A stretch of DNA of 64,000 nt from CSP1-4 sp963777975. GTDB lineage: Bacteria > Chloroflexota > Limnocylindria > Limnocylindrales > CSP1-4. How positions within the stretch are numbered: position 1 is the stretch's first letter; every line of letters begins with the position of its first letter. Location: positions 124,001 to 188,000 of the forward strand of contig CAVZSO010000011.1 in NCBI GenBank assembly GCA_963777975.1, read 5' to 3'. Of the stretch, positions 10,401 through 20,654 are shown piece by piece. A model generated the notes under the pieces. The model worked only from the letters and a program-made list of their open reading frames with translations, had not been told where the DNA came from and did not search any database. Position numbers and translations under genes: made by a program.

Positions 10401-11065
10401 CTGCCGGACCAGCGAGTCGGATTCGGAAGTACGCGTATCAACGTCCATGCCTATCGGGGCGAGATCGACGCGGCTGAGGCGATCTTCGCGAGCTCGCGCC
10501 GCTGCGGGCCGAGCTCGGACGTGCCGAGGATCTGGCGTGGCCGTATACTCGACCGCTCGACCATCGAGCTGTGCGGCGGTGCAGTCCGCGAAGGCGATCT
10601 CCGCGGCATTGCGCCGGCGCCGCCGCCGCCGAGACGGCTCCAGACTTCTCGGGGCGTGGTGCGGCCACGGGACCGACGTTCGCCGCGCGGGATGTGCTGC
10701 AGCGCGTCGGGCTCGTCGCGATCGCCGAGGCATCACCGGCGACCGCGGTCGCTACGTCCTGGCGCACCGTCAGTTGATGCGTGGCGGCCTCGCTCTTCTC
10801 GAGGGCGAGGTCGAAGAGGGCTTCGCGATCTCCGTGAAGCGACACGCTACATGCGGCTCTGCGACGTCCGGCTCGACCTCGCGCTCGGGCTGCTCGCCAT
10901 CGTCGAGCTCGCGCCCGTCGGACCATCCGGCACGTGCCGAGGCAGCGACCGAGGCCCGGTCGATCATCGACGGCCTCGGGGCTCGCGCCCTCGGCGAGCT
11001 GCTCGACGCTGCGCTGGCAGCGCCGGCCGCACCGCGAGGCCTCCGTCCTGCACCCGACGTCGTGA
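7487..11065 (+). CDS. Zinc-ribbon / class III nucleotidyl cyclase / AAA ATPase / TPR protein (many frame breaks)
   Basis: A giant regulatory ATPase of ~1190 aa once frames are joined. Order: two zinc ribbons (CGACGTENRADRRFCRQCG, then CPDCG...FCGTCG); class III cyclase domain with FADLVGFTT and EKFIGDAVMAVWG (both metal-binding Asp) and GMVSGDLVNSASRLQ (transition-state Asn/Arg); ATPase domain with Walker A GVAGIGKSRL and Walker B VMVFEDIQWAD; then a long helical TPR-like C-terminus ending near 11065. Frame changes occur at about 7595, 8006, 8069, 9320, 9440, 9760 and repeatedly to 11000; most are +1, while 7595 looks like a lost base. The start at ATG 7487 fits TACCGT 6 nt upstream; ATG 7507 is the alternative. 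Likely makes cAMP or acts as a transcriptional ATPase; its partner is unknown. Confidence 0.75.
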
Positions 11066-11104
11066 CCACGTCCGGACTGCAAGGCCGTCGCCGTCGACGA
11101 GCTG

Positions 11105-11722
11105 ATGGCAGGCCCGCGGTTCGGCAGAGGGCAGCGCATCGAGCCGCTCACACCGGAGCGCTGGCCGGACCTGGAGGCACTCTTCGGCCGGGGCGGCGCG
11201 TCGTATGGCTGCTGGTGCATGTTCTTCCGGCGAACCAGCACCGAGATGTCCAACGCCAAGGCCGTCGACAACAAGACCGACCTCGAGGCCCTCGCCGCCG
11301 CCGAGATCGCGCCGGGCCTCCTGGCCTACGACGGCCCGGATGCGTGCGGCTGGGTGGGGCTCGGGCCGCGGGCCGGTTTCGCCCGCCTGGTGCGCTCGCG
11401 GAACCTCAAGCCGATCGACGACCTGCCGACGTGGTCGGTCGTCTGCTTCTACATCGCCCGCCAGCGACGGGGCCAGGGCATCGCTCGCAGCCTGCTTGAC
11501 GGCGCCGTCAGCTACGCGCGGGCGAACCGCGCGCCGGCTATCGAGGGCTACGCGCGCGATGCGAGCGACACCCGACTGAGCGCCGACGTCGCCTATCCGG
11601 GCACGGTCAGCCTCTTCCAGGGTGCCGGCTTCCTGGAGATCGCCCGCTACCTGCCGCCCGGCGGAGGCACGGCCAGGGTCACGATGCGGCGGGATCTCGA
11701 CGCAACCTCGACCACCGCCTGA
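11105..11722 (+). CDS. GNAT-family N-acetyltransferase
   Basis: 205 aa, uninterrupted. Opens with a WPDLEALFGRGGASYGCWCM stretch found in a GNAT subgroup, and the acetyl-CoA pyrophosphate loop is ARQRRGQGIARSLLDGA (pattern R/Q-x-x-G-x-G/A) in the middle of the fold, followed by GTVSLFQGAGFLEIARY. The Cys-x-Cys near residue 37 is common in this subgroup but has no known role. The substrate is unknown. It starts 40 nt after the cyclase gene and ends 16 nt before a lipoprotein gene, so it may share that transcript. Confidence 0.87.
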   Translation: MAGPRFGRGQRIEPLTPERWPDLEALFGRGGASYGCWCMFFRRTSTEMSNAKAVDNKTDLEALAAAEIAPGLLAYDGPDACGWVGLGPRAGFARLVRSRNLKPIDDLPTWSVVCFYIARQRRGQGIARSLLDGAVSYARANRAPAIEGYARDASDTRLSADVAYPGTVSLFQGAGFLEIARYLPPGGGTARVTMRRDLDATSTTA

Positions 11723-11738
11723 ACGTCTGACCGACGGC

Positions 11739-12627
11739 ATGGCACCGCGAACCTCCTCCCGAGCCCTTTCGATCCTTCTCGCGAGCGCGCTCGTGGCCGC
11801 GTGCGCGACCAGCGCGGCCGCTGCCGTCGCAGGAGCTGGCGCCCTCGCCCGACCCGACCGCGGCGCCGACGCCAGCGACGGGTGGCGTCGCCGGTGTCAC
11901 GACGCCCGACCCGACCACCGAGACGCCGACGCCCCTCGCTCGACCAAGCGCAACGCCGGAACCGTCTTTGCCGGCGACCGTGGAGCCCGTGTTCGACCCG
12001 CCGATCGTGCCCGACGGCCCGTTCGAGATGGACCTCTACCACCGGAACGACTTCGTGACCGAGGCGACGAAGTGGTACTGCGTGCCTGCGGCGATGCTGA
12101 CGATGATCAACGTCATGTCGAAGGGCGCGGATCACGCTCGAGCGACCCAGACGTCGCTCTACCGGTTGGCACGCAAGCTCTCGACGAAGACGCTCGTGGG
12201 CAAAGGCGCCGAGCCCATCGGCTGGGCGCGGGGCCTCGAGCAGCTCGGCTTCGGGGGCTTCGAGGTCGGCGTCTTCGCGACCCGCCGAGAGGCTGTCCAG
12301 GCGGCCGCGAAGGCGATCCGTCTGACCGGTCGACCAGCGGGCCTGCTCGCCTGGCGTGGTGCGCACTCGTGGGTCATGTCGGGCTTCCAGGCGACCCGCG
12401 ACCCCGCCGTGACCGAAGACTCCCTCGTCACCGGCGTCTATGTCGAAGACGTCTGGTACCCACTGGTCAGCTCGATCTGGGGTCCGTCGGAACCGCCGGA
12501 CACGCTCTACCGCGTCCGTGACCTCAAGGTGGACTATCTGAAGTGGCGCCGCCCGACCCGCCGCTACCCGGGCATGGACGGCCGGTACGTGACCATCCTG
12601 CCGATCGATCGCGAGGTGCAGCCATGA
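11739..12627 (+). CDS. C39-like cysteine peptidase-fold lipoprotein (one frame break)
   Basis: About 295 aa. The N-terminus is a signal peptide with a lipobox (LASALVAAC), then a Pro/Thr linker reached by skipping one base at 11814 (AGC-G-CGG). The catalytic domain starts around MDLYHRNDFV and has WYCVPAAMLTMINVM, whose Cys sits where the C39/papain-like nucleophile is expected, and GAHSWVMSGFQAT, providing the His; Asp/Asn follows in VYVEDVWYP. Predicted to be tethered outside the membrane and to cut or bind peptides. It is translationally coupled (ATGA overlap) to a small zinc-ribbon protein. Assignment rests on motif spacing, not on full-length similarity. Confidence 0.72.
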
Positions 12628-12818
12628 CCGACCAACCCGGCGCCGAGCCGCGCAAGCCCGTCTGCCCGATGTGCGGCAACACGACCTTCCGTCAGGAGCG
12701 CGGCAAGTTCGACAGCGAATGGGGCATCACGGCCCACCGCGTCCTGCTGCTCATCTGCGAGCGCTGCGCCTATGTCCTTGCCTTCTACGAAGGCAACACC
12801 ATCTTCGACTTCGACTGA
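12624..12818 (+). CDS. Small four-cysteine zinc-ribbon protein
   Basis: 64 aa. Two Cys pairs, CPMCGNTTF and CERCAYVLAFY, about 28 residues apart, form a zinc ribbon; it ends in acidic YEGNTIFDFD. The ATG overlaps the TGA of the preceding lipoprotein gene (ATGA), so the two are coupled. Small ribbons of this form often bind nucleic acid or act as adaptors; no function can be assigned. Confidence 0.8.
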   Translation: MTDQPGAEPRKPVCPMCGNTTFRQERGKFDSEWGITAHRVLLLICERCAYVLAFYEGNTIFDFD

Positions 12819-12866
12819 GGCTCGCTTCGGTAGGGAGTTCGGTCTCCGCAGGCGCTGGCCGGGCGC

Positions 12867-12897
12867 TTGACAGCGTTCTCGCGGCGCGGCCTATACT
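12867..12897 (+). promoter_or_regulatory. trp operon promoter
   Basis: TTGACA at 12867-12872 and TATACT at 12892-12897, spacer 19 bp (slightly long). It lies directly upstream of the T-box leader and is the best sigma-70-type promoter of the region. Confidence 0.7.
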
Positions 12898-12904
12898 CCG
12901 CGTC

Positions 12905-13214
12905 CGAACTGAAGACGGGCGATGAACGGGACGAGTACCCGTCGATCCCTCGGCAGAGAGAGCCGGCGGCTGGTGGAAGCCGGTGCGAGGTCGATGGCGA
13001 ATGGACCCGGGAGCCTCCGGACCGAACGGCCGCGCAGGCGGACCAGTAGGCTCCGGCGCAGCGCGCCAGCGATATCAGGGCAGCACCGATCGACCGAACG
13101 GGTCCGTCGGCGAACGAGCGCGGTACCCGGCCGACCGGGCGCCGAATGCGGGTGGCACCGCGGAAGGTCTCGACCTTTCGTCCCGGCAGTGGACGGAAGG
13201 TCGTTCTGATTCTG
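12905..13214 (+). promoter_or_regulatory. Tryptophan T-box riboswitch leader
   Basis: Leader RNA that senses uncharged tRNA-Trp. Stem I contains the AGAGAGCCGGCGG and GCCGGTGCGA elements; the specifier loop reads GAA-TGG-ACC, so the specifier codon at 13002-13004 is TGG (Trp). The T-box itself, CGGGTGGCACCGCG at 13149-13162, matches the consensus that pairs with the tRNA acceptor end. It is followed by a terminator hairpin and, 20 nt later, trpE. Uncharged tRNA-Trp should favour the antiterminator and turn the operon on. Confidence 0.92.
13171..13214 (+). terminator. T-box terminator hairpin
   Basis: A 13-bp stem, CGACCTTTCGTCC (13171-13183) with GGACGGAAGGTCG (13191-13203), 7-nt loop, then a T-rich TTCTGATTCTG. 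Its 5' arm lies just after the T-box and would be competed for by the antiterminator. Confidence 0.78.
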
Positions 13215-13234
13215 CGGAGGTCTGACAACACGAG

Positions 13235-14887
13235 ATGACGATGACGAGCCCGCTCAGCCTGGCCGAGGTCAAGCGCCTGGCGGGCAACGCCGACACGATC
13301 CTCCTGCGCGCCAGTCGCGACGCGGACCTGGAGACACCGGTCGGGGCCTTCCTGCGCATGGACGATGGCGGGCCGGCGTACCTGCTCGAGTCGGTCGAAG
13401 GCGGCGAGCGCGTCGGGCGTTACTCGTTCCTTGGCGTCGGCCCGCGGCGGACGCTGGAGGTTCGCGGCACGTCCGCGCGCATCGTCGACCGACCGCTCTC
13501 CGAGGATGTCTTCCATGCCGGCCTGCCCAGCGAGACGCTCGAGGTGGCGGACCCCATCGCCGCCATCCGGGCGTTCGTGCCGCGACGGACGGTCGTGCCG
13601 CTGGAGGGCATGCCGCGCTTCACCGGCGGCGCCGTCGGCGCCCTGGCGTACGACGCCATCAGCCAGTTCGAGCCGGTGCCGCTGCCCGACATCGACCACA
13701 TCGGCGTCTCCACGGCAGCCTTCCTGGAGACCGACCTCGTCCTCGTCTTCGACCACCTGACCCACACGCTGAGCGCCATCGCTTCGCTCCAGACGGCCCC
13801 GCCCGACCTCGAGGGCCGCTACCGGATCGCCGAGCGCGCCATCTTCGAGGCGCTCGAGCGGACCGCCCGACCCTCGGCCTCCGAGCTGACCCCGACCCCG
13901 AGCGCCCGCCCTGGTGCCGGTCCGTCGGTGCCCCTCGAGCTCGAAAGCCCGATCGAGGCCAGCCTCGGTCGTGAGGCGTATGAGGCGGCCGTGCGTTCGG
14001 GCCAAGGACGCCATCGCGTCCGGCGAGGCCATCCAGATCGTGCTCGCGCGTCGCCAATCGCTGACCCTGCCGCGCGGCACCGACGGCCGTAGCCTCGATG
14101 GCGTCGGCCTCTACCGCGCGCTTCGCCGCGTCAATCCCAGCCCCTATCTCTTCTTCGTGCGCACCGCGGACTACGAGGTCGTCGGCGCCAGCCCGGAGCT
14201 GCTCCTGCAGGTCGATCGCGATCGGATGACGACCCATCCCATCGCCGGCACCCGGCCGCGCGGCATCGACGACGCCGACGATGAGCGCATCGCCGACGAG
14301 CTCCAGCGCGACCCCAAGGAGCGCGCCGAGCACGTCATGCTCGTCGACCTCGGGCGCAACGACCTGGGTCGCGTGGCGCGGCCGGGCACGGTGGCCGTGA
14401 CGCGCTACATGGAGGTCGAGCGCTACTCGCACGTCCTGCACCTGGTCTCGCACGTCGAGGCGCGCCTGCGTCCCGACCTCGATGCCCTCGATGCCCTGAA
14501 GAGCGTCTTCCCCGCCGGCACGCTCTCGGGCGCGCCGAAGGTGCGCGCGATGCAGCTCATCGCCGAGCTGGAGGGCGAGCGGCGCGGGCTGTACGGCGGC
14601 GCGGCCGGCTACATCGGCTACGACGGCAACCTCGACACGGCGATCACCATCCGCTCGGCCGTGCTCAAGGACGGCGTGGCCCACATCCACACGGGCGCCG
14701 GCATCGTGGCCGGCTCCGTGCCGGAGCGCGAGTTCGAGGAGACCGAGCACAAGGCAGCCGCCATGCGCCGAGCCATCGAGCAGGCGGCCGAGACGCTGGC
14801 CGCCGAGCCCGCGGCCAGGCCCCTCGACGGCATCAGCGCCGGAGGGAGCCGCCGACCGGTTCGCCGCCGGAGGGGGCGCCCGCGTGA
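13235..14887 (+). CDS. trpE: Anthranilate synthase component I (three frame breaks)
   Basis: Converts chorismate and ammonia to anthranilate; first step of the Trp pathway. N-terminal half: LLESVEGGERVGRYSFLG (with the regulatory LLES element that binds Trp), then FTGGAVGALAYDAI. C-terminal chorismate-binding domain: RRVNPSPYLFF, PIAGTRPRG, DLGRNDLGRVA, FPAGTLSGAPKVRAM, GAAGYIGYDGN. Breaks: CGT-T-CGG at 13997, and GCC-G-GAG at 14841 and 14869; with these skips the protein ends EGAPA and its TGA overlaps the GTG of trpG. Product is about 550 aa, normal. First gene behind the Trp T-box. Confidence 0.95.
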
Positions 14888-15637
14888 TCCTGGTCATCGA
14901 CAACTACGACAGCTTCACCTTCAACCTCGTCCAGGCGCTCGAGGCCGCCGGCGCGCGCCTGATGGTCGTGCGCAACGACCGCATCGACCGAGCGGGCATC
15001 GAGCGACTGGCCCTCGAGGGGGCGCTCACGACAGATCTCGATCCGATGCTGACCACGGGGCGGACATCTGGCTCCGACGAGGCACCTGGCGCCGAGGTCG
15101 CCGACGAGCGCGAGCCGTTGGCCGGCATCGTCATCTCGCCCGGACCGGGCAATCCGGGCACGGCCGGTGTCTCGGTCGCGACGGTCGAGGTCGCCGCCGA
15201 GCACGGCATCCCGTTGCTCGGCGTCTGCCTCGGGCACCAGAGCTTCGCGCGCGGCCTTCGGTGGTCGCGTCGTTCGCGCGCCGACGCTCGTCCACGGCGA
15301 GGCCAGCCAGGTCTTCCACGATGGCGCGGGGCTGCTCGTCAACCTGCCGTCGCCCTTCATGGCCGCGCGGTACCACTCACTGTGCGTCGACGAGTCGAGC
15401 CTGCCGTCGGAGATCGAGGTCACCGGGCGCACCGAGGACGGCGTGGTCATGGCCATGCGCCACCGGGGCCTGCCCATCGAGGGCGTCCAGTTCCATCCGG
15501 AGTCGGTGCTCACGCCCGATGGGCCGCACCTGCTGGCGAACTTCCTGCGCCTGACGGGCCAGGGGAGCGCCGGCATCCTCGAGGGTGCCGATGGCGTCGG
15601 CTTCGCCACGCGCGGGCTGGTGGAGTCCCGGCGGTGA
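14884..15637 (+). CDS. trpG: Anthranilate synthase component II, glutamine amidotransferase (one frame break)
   Basis: Supplies ammonia from glutamine to TrpE. Class I amidotransferase: VIDNYDSFTFNLVQALE at the start, PGPGNPGTAG, nucleophile elbow GVCLGHQS (Cys), and the His/Glu pair in GVQFHPESVLT. One surplus G at 15253 (CGC-G-GCC) restores FGGRVVRAPTLVHG, the family-conserved stretch. About 250 aa, longer than typical (190-200) because of a ~35-residue Asp/Gly-rich insert after residue 45 and a C-terminal tail. GTG start overlaps the trpE stop by four bases. Could also serve 4-amino-4-deoxychorismate synthesis, as in other bacteria. Confidence 0.94.
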
Positions 15638-15688
15638 GCGGCGTCGCCGTGGCCGCGCCGGATGGCGCGCATGGGATCGGCGCGGCCG

Positions 15689-16769
15689 ATGAGCGAGGTC
15701 GTCCGCGCAGCCCTCTCGGCCGTCGTGGAGGGCGAGACGCTCAGCCTCGAGCAGGCGCGCGATGCGATGGGTGCGGTCATGGACGGCGAGGCGACGCCGG
15801 CCCAGCTCGGCGCGCTCCTCGTCGCCCTTCGCATGCGCGGCGAGACCGTCGACGAGTTGGCCGGCTTCGCGACCGCGATGCGGGAACGCGTCCTGCGGGT
15901 CGATGCGCCCGATGGCGCCATCGACGTCGTCGGGACGGGCGGCGACAGGAGCGGTACGTTCAACATCTCGACCGCGGCGGCCATCGTCGTGGCGGCGGCC
16001 GGCGTGCCGGTCGCCAAGCACGGCAACCGCGCCATCACGTCCGCCTCGGGTTCGTCGGACGTCCTCGACGCATTGGGCATCGTCATCCAGCAGTCGCCCG
16101 ACGAGGCCGCCGCGTCGCTGCGCGAAGACGGCTTCGCCTTCCTGTTCGCGCCCGGCTTCCATCCGGCGATGATGCATGCCGGTCCGACGCGCCGAGAGAT
16201 CGGCGTCCGGACCGCCTTCAACCTCATCGGCCCGATGACCAACCCGGCCGGCGTCTCGCGCCTCGTCGTCGGCGCTGGCGATGCCAAGGTGGCGCCGAAG
16301 ATGGCCGACGTGCTCCAGCGCCTGGGCATCGAGCGGGCCTTCGTCGTCCATGGCGAGGGCATCGACGAGCTGCCCCTCGACGGCAGCGGCGTGCGCTACG
16401 ACGTGACGCCCGGCGCGGTCGACTCGGAGCGAGATCGTGCCCGAGTCCGTCGGCCTGGCCCGCGCGCCGCGCGCGGCGCTGGCCGGTGGCACGCCGGTCG
16501 AGAACGCGGCCATCGTCGAGGCCGTGCTGCGCGGCGCCGCCGGGCCGCATCGGGACGTCGTGCTGCTCAATGCTGGGGCAGCCCTGGAAGTGGCCGGTCG
16601 CGCGGCGTCGCTTGGCGAGGGCGTCGCCCTTGCCGCGCGGACGATCGACACTGGCGCGGCCGCCGATCGGCTGGAGCGGCTTCGCGCCCGTCGGATCCGG
16701 GTCGAAGCGGCACGAGAAGCGGCGGCCCGGGACGCGGCCGGCGCTCCTGGCGCGGTGAGCGCCTCATGA
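15689..16769 (+). CDS. trpD: Anthranilate phosphoribosyltransferase (one frame break)
   Basis: Transfers phosphoribosyl from PRPP to anthranilate. Signature segments: DVVGTGGDRSGTFNIST (PRPP loop), VAKHGNRAITSASGSSDVL, FAPGFHPAMMHAGPTRREI and FNLIGPMTNPA. One surplus G at 16426-16427 (TCG-G-AGC) is corrected to give SSEIVPESVGLARAP and the C-terminal helix run. About 360 aa. The start could be ATG 15662 or 15671; 15689 gives the usual N-terminus (MSEVVRAALSAVVEGETL). Its TGA overlaps the ATG of trpC (ATGA). Confidence 0.94.
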
Positions 16770-18399
16770 CCGCGGTCGCGCCGAGGGCGTCGAGCCGGTA
16801 CGGCCGAGCGTCTCGGCGTGCTGGCCGAGATCGCCGAGCGGCGCCGCGCGGACATCGCCGCGGAGCTGGACTGGGCGGACCTTCGCCGAACTGCGCCGGG
16901 AGGCCGCAGCGCGCTCCAGCTCCCAGAGACGCGCTCGGTCCGCTCCTGCAGCCGGGCCTGCACGTCATCGCCGAGGTCAAGCGCCGCTCGCCATCCGCTG
17001 GGGACCTGGCCGCGCCCGGCAGCGACGTGGTCGCCCGCGCGCGTGCCTACGCGGCAGGGCGGTGCGAGCATCATCTCGGTGCTCGTCGAGCCGCACTGGT
17101 TCGGCGGCTCGCTCGCCGACCTGACCGCGGTCCGCGCGTCCGTCAGGGTGCCGGTCCTGGCCAAGGAGTTCGTGGTCGATCGCCGTCAGCTGCCGATCCT
17201 GCGGGCGGCCGGCGCGGATCTCGTCCTGCTCATCGCCGCGCTTCACGGAACGGCCGCCCTGCGCTCCCTGGTGCGAGCCGCGCAGGATCTCGGGATGGAG
17301 CCGCTGGTCGAGGCCCACGATCGCCGCGAGCTGGACCGGGCCCTGGCGACCGAGGCGCGACTCATCGGGCTCAACAATCGGGACCTGCGGACGCTGGCGG
17401 TCGACCCGGAACGCGCCGTCCGCCTGCGTGCCGACGTGCCCGACGATCGCCTCGTCGTCGCCGAGTCTGGCGTGCGTGAGCCGGCCACCGTCGCCGGCTG
17501 GCGCGCGGTCGGTCTCGATGCCGCGCTCATCGGCGAGGCGCTCATGACGATGGGCGACGACGCGGACGCCATCCGTGCCCGAACTGCTGCCTTCGTGGCG
17601 GCCGGTCGGCCGCCATCCGCGACCGAGGATCCGGCCGCGGCCGATCGGGAGCCGCTGGTCAAGATCTGCGGCGTGACCGATGTCGCCGGCGCCCTCGCCG
17701 CCGTCCGGGCCGGCGCCGATGCCATCGGCCTCAACTTCGTGCCCGGCACGCCGCGCGCCCTCGACGAGCGCACCGCGGCCGGCATCATCGGCGCCATCCG
17801 GTCGGCCGCCAGCCCGGCCCCGCTGATCGTCGGCGTCATGGTCGATCGCGATCCCGACGACGCCAACGCGCCTCGCGCGTCGCCTCGACCTCGACGCGCT
17901 CCAGCTCCACGGCGTGGAGCCACCCGAGGCCATCCGCCGATACGAGCGGCCGGCCTGGAAGGTGCTCCACCTGCCGCCCGAGTGCGCCGATGATGCGGTC
18001 GCGGCCGTGACCGAGGCCGCCGCCGCGACCGTCGAACGCGCGCGGACCTACCTGGCTGCCGGGGCCACCCGGATCATGCTCGATACGTCCGGCGGACCGT
18101 TCCCGGGCGGGACCGGGCGCCGCGCGGCGACGGAGCTGGCCGCCGCCATCGCGCGCGAGGTGCCCATCGTCCTGGCCGGCGGCCTCGACCCGGCCATCGT
18201 CGCCGGCACGCTGCTTGCGATCCCGGCGATCGGCGTCGACGTGGCGAGCGGCGTCGAGCGACGGGCTCGCGATGGGACGATCGCTCGTGACCGTCGTGAT
18301 GGTCGGCCGCGCAAGGACGCCTTCAAGGTCGGCCTCTTCGTCAAGCGGGCGAAGGCCGCCCGGCTCGATCGCCCGCAGTCGGCCGCCCGCCCGACGCCG
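16766..18399 (+). CDS. trpCF: TrpC-TrpF: indole-3-glycerol-phosphate synthase fused to phosphoribosylanthranilate isomerase (five frame breaks)
   Basis: Two consecutive TIM barrels in one frame. TrpC (to about 17600): VIAEVKRRSPSAGDL, VLAKEFVVDRRQL, GADLVLLIAAL, IGLNNRDLRTL and VAESGV, with the catalytic Lys and Glu residues. A short linker (PPSATEDPAAAD) leads into TrpF: PLVKICGVTD, AIGLNFVPGTPRAL, LQLHGVEPPEA, ATRIMLDTSGG and GVDVASGVE. Skips: 16805, 16887, 16933, 17057 (TrpC) and 17871 (GCG-C-CTC, TrpF). No stop separates TrpC from TrpF, so this is a bifunctional enzyme in the same order as in enterobacteria. The frame also runs without a stop into TrpB. Confidence 0.88.
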
Positions 18400-19642
18400 G
18401 TGCATCGAGGCCTTCTCGACGTCGACGCTCGGGGTCGGTGGGGGGTCGAGGGCGAATTCGGCGGTCGGTACGTGCCCGGAGACGCTGGTCGGTGCCCTCA
18501 TCGCCCTCGAGCACGCCTGGGACGCCGTCCGCGACGACCCGCGCTTCTGGGCCGAGCTCCGGGCGTTGCGCACCCACTACGTCGGCGGGCCATCCGCCCT
18601 GTACCGGGCCGACCGGCTGGCCGCCGCACTCGAGCGCGCCGCCGGACGCCAGGCAGGCCACCTCCGCCTCTACCTCAAGCGTGAGGACCTGAACCACACG
18701 GGCGCGCACAAGATCACGAATGCGCTCGGCCAGGCGCTGCTGACCAGGCGGCTCGGCAAGACGCGGGTCATCGCCGAGACGGGCGCCGGGCAGCACGGTG
18801 TCGCCACCGCCACGGCCTGCGCCCTGCTCGACCTGCCCTGCGTCGTCTACATGGGCGCCGAGGACATCCGTCGCCAGGCACCGAACGTGCTCCGGATGCA
18901 CGCGCTGGGCGCCGAGGTCCGCGAGGTCACGAGCGGCTCGGCGACGCTCAAGGACGCCATCAACGACGCCATGCGCGACTGGGTCACGAACGTCCAGACG
19001 ACGCACTACGTGCTCGGATCCGCGGTCGGTCCGCACCCCTACCCGCGCATGGTTCGGGACCTGCAGCGGGTCATCGGCGACGATGCCGCAGCCCAGCTCC
19101 GCTGGGTCGAGGGTCGGCTGCCGGACGTCGCCGTCGCCTGCGTCGGTGGCGGCTCCAACGCGATCGGGCTGCTGAGTCGGTTCATCGGCGAGCCGAACGT
19201 GCGGCTCATCGGCGTCGAAGCAGCCGGGGAGGGGGTCGCGACCGGTCATCATGCGGCCGCCCTGGCCGGTGGCTCACCCGGCGTCCTGCACGGCTCGCGC
19301 TCGTACCTGCTCCAGGACCAGGACGGCCAGGTCATCGAGGCGCACTCGATCTCGGCCGGCCTCGACTACCCGGGCATCGGGCCACAGCTCTCGGCGCTCT
19401 ACGTCGCCGGACGCCTGGAGATCCTCGATGCCACCGATGGCGAGGCGCTCGACGCCCTCCGCCTGGTGACCCGAAGCGAGGGCATCATCCCGGCGCTCGA
19501 GCCGTCGCATGCCGTCGCCGCGCTGGGCAAGCTGCTGGCCGGCGTCCGCGGCCACGCGCCGGTGGCCGACGATGCCCTCGTCCTGCTCGGCCTCTCGGGG
19601 CGCGGCGACAAGGACCTCGGCGCGCTCGAGGCCGAGGCGTGA
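18400..19642 (+). CDS. trpB: Tryptophan synthase beta chain (one frame break; possibly fused to TrpF)
   Basis: Condenses indole with serine, PLP-dependent. RGRWGVEGEFGGRYVPETLV at the N-terminus (restored by CCC-G-GAG at 18478), PLP Lys in LNHTGAHKITNALGQ, AETGAGQHGVATA, VACVGGGSNAIGL (phosphate loop) and LLGLSGRGDKDLG at the end. All core residues are present. I start it at GTG 18400 for convenience: the trpF frame reads straight through it with no stop, so it may instead be the third part of a TrpC-F-B polypeptide. TGA overlaps the trpA GTG. Confidence 0.94.
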
Positions 19643-20510
19643 GCGTCGCGGCCCGGTGCGCGGAGACGAGCATCGATCGCCGGCACCGACGCGACCGCCG
19701 GGCGCGGCGCGGATCGCGGACGAGGTTCGCGGACGGCGCAAGGCGGCTGGACGGACCGCTGCTCATCGCCTATATCGTGGCCGGCTATCCGGACGCCGAG
19801 ACGAGCCTGGCGGCGGCGATCGCGGCCATCGATGCTGGCGCCGACGTGCTCGAGCTCGGGCTGCCCGTATTCGGACCCGTTGGCCGATGGCGCCACCCTC
19901 CAGCACGCCAGCTCGGTCGCCCTGCGGAGCGGCGCCACCTTCGAACGCTCGCTCGAGCTCCTCGCTCGCATCCACCGCGCGCGACCGAAGGTGCCGCTGG
20001 TGCCGATGGCCTACGTCAACCAGGCCGTCGGTCGGGACGACCCGGAGGCCGCCCTCCGCCGCCTGGCCGAGGCCGGGGCGAGCGGCCTCATCCTGGCCGA
20101 CCTGACCATCGACGAGGGCGCCGAGATCGAGGCTGCGGCTCGTGCCGCCGATCTCGCCCTGGTCTATCTCGTCGCCCCGACGACCGCTCCCGAGCGTCGC
20201 ACGGCGATCGCCGCGCGCAGCGGCGGCTACCTCTACGCGGTCTCCTTCGTCGGCGTCACCGGCGCCAGGCGATCCCTGCCGCAGGGGGTCGGTGCCTTCC
20301 TGCGTGACGTCCGAGCCCGCAGCCCGATCCCGGTCGCGGCCGGCTTCGGCGTCTCGCGGCCGGCCCACGTGCGTCAGCTCGGCCGCGTGGTCGATGGCGT
20401 CATCGTCGGCAGTGCCCTGGTCGACGCGCTCGGGGATGGGGGCGACGTGGCCCGGATGGCCGACCTCGTCAAGAGACTTGCCGGAGCCGCTGACGAGGCC
20501 CCGTCGCTAG
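19639..20510 (+). CDS. trpA: Tryptophan synthase alpha chain (frame break; 3' end uncertain)
   Basis: Cleaves indole-3-glycerol phosphate. LLIAYIVAGYPDAETSL, ELGLPYSDPLADGATLQHAS (catalytic Glu; restored by CCC-G-TAT at 19867), VPMAYVNQAVG, LILADLTIDEG, YLYAVSFVGVTGAR, VAAGFGVSRPAHV and VIVGSALVDAL mark the TIM barrel. The loop-6 GVTGAR is intact. The N-terminus has ~35 extra Arg-rich residues. In the corrected frame the ORF runs to 20761, but the fold is complete by about 20490; a TAG at 20508-20510 in the next frame is the likely real end. Confidence 0.92.
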
Positions 20511-20654
20511 CGCCCCGAACACGGTCTGCCACCGTCCGGGTCCGAACCATCCCGCGTGAGAGACTGCTGCCCATGGCTCCTGGGGACACGGCCCGGCTCT
20601 ACCATCGCCTCAGCTCGTACTCGTACGTACGGAGTCGAACCACCTCGATCCGTC

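Noticed and set aside
7487..11065. Decayed pseudogene
   Set aside because: The density of breaks is high but restored frames give continuous, motif-complete protein, like the essential genes affected in the same way.
14833..17164. Long minus-strand frames across trpG, trpD and trpC
   Set aside because: High-GC antisense shadows; plus-strand motifs explain the region once single bases are skipped.
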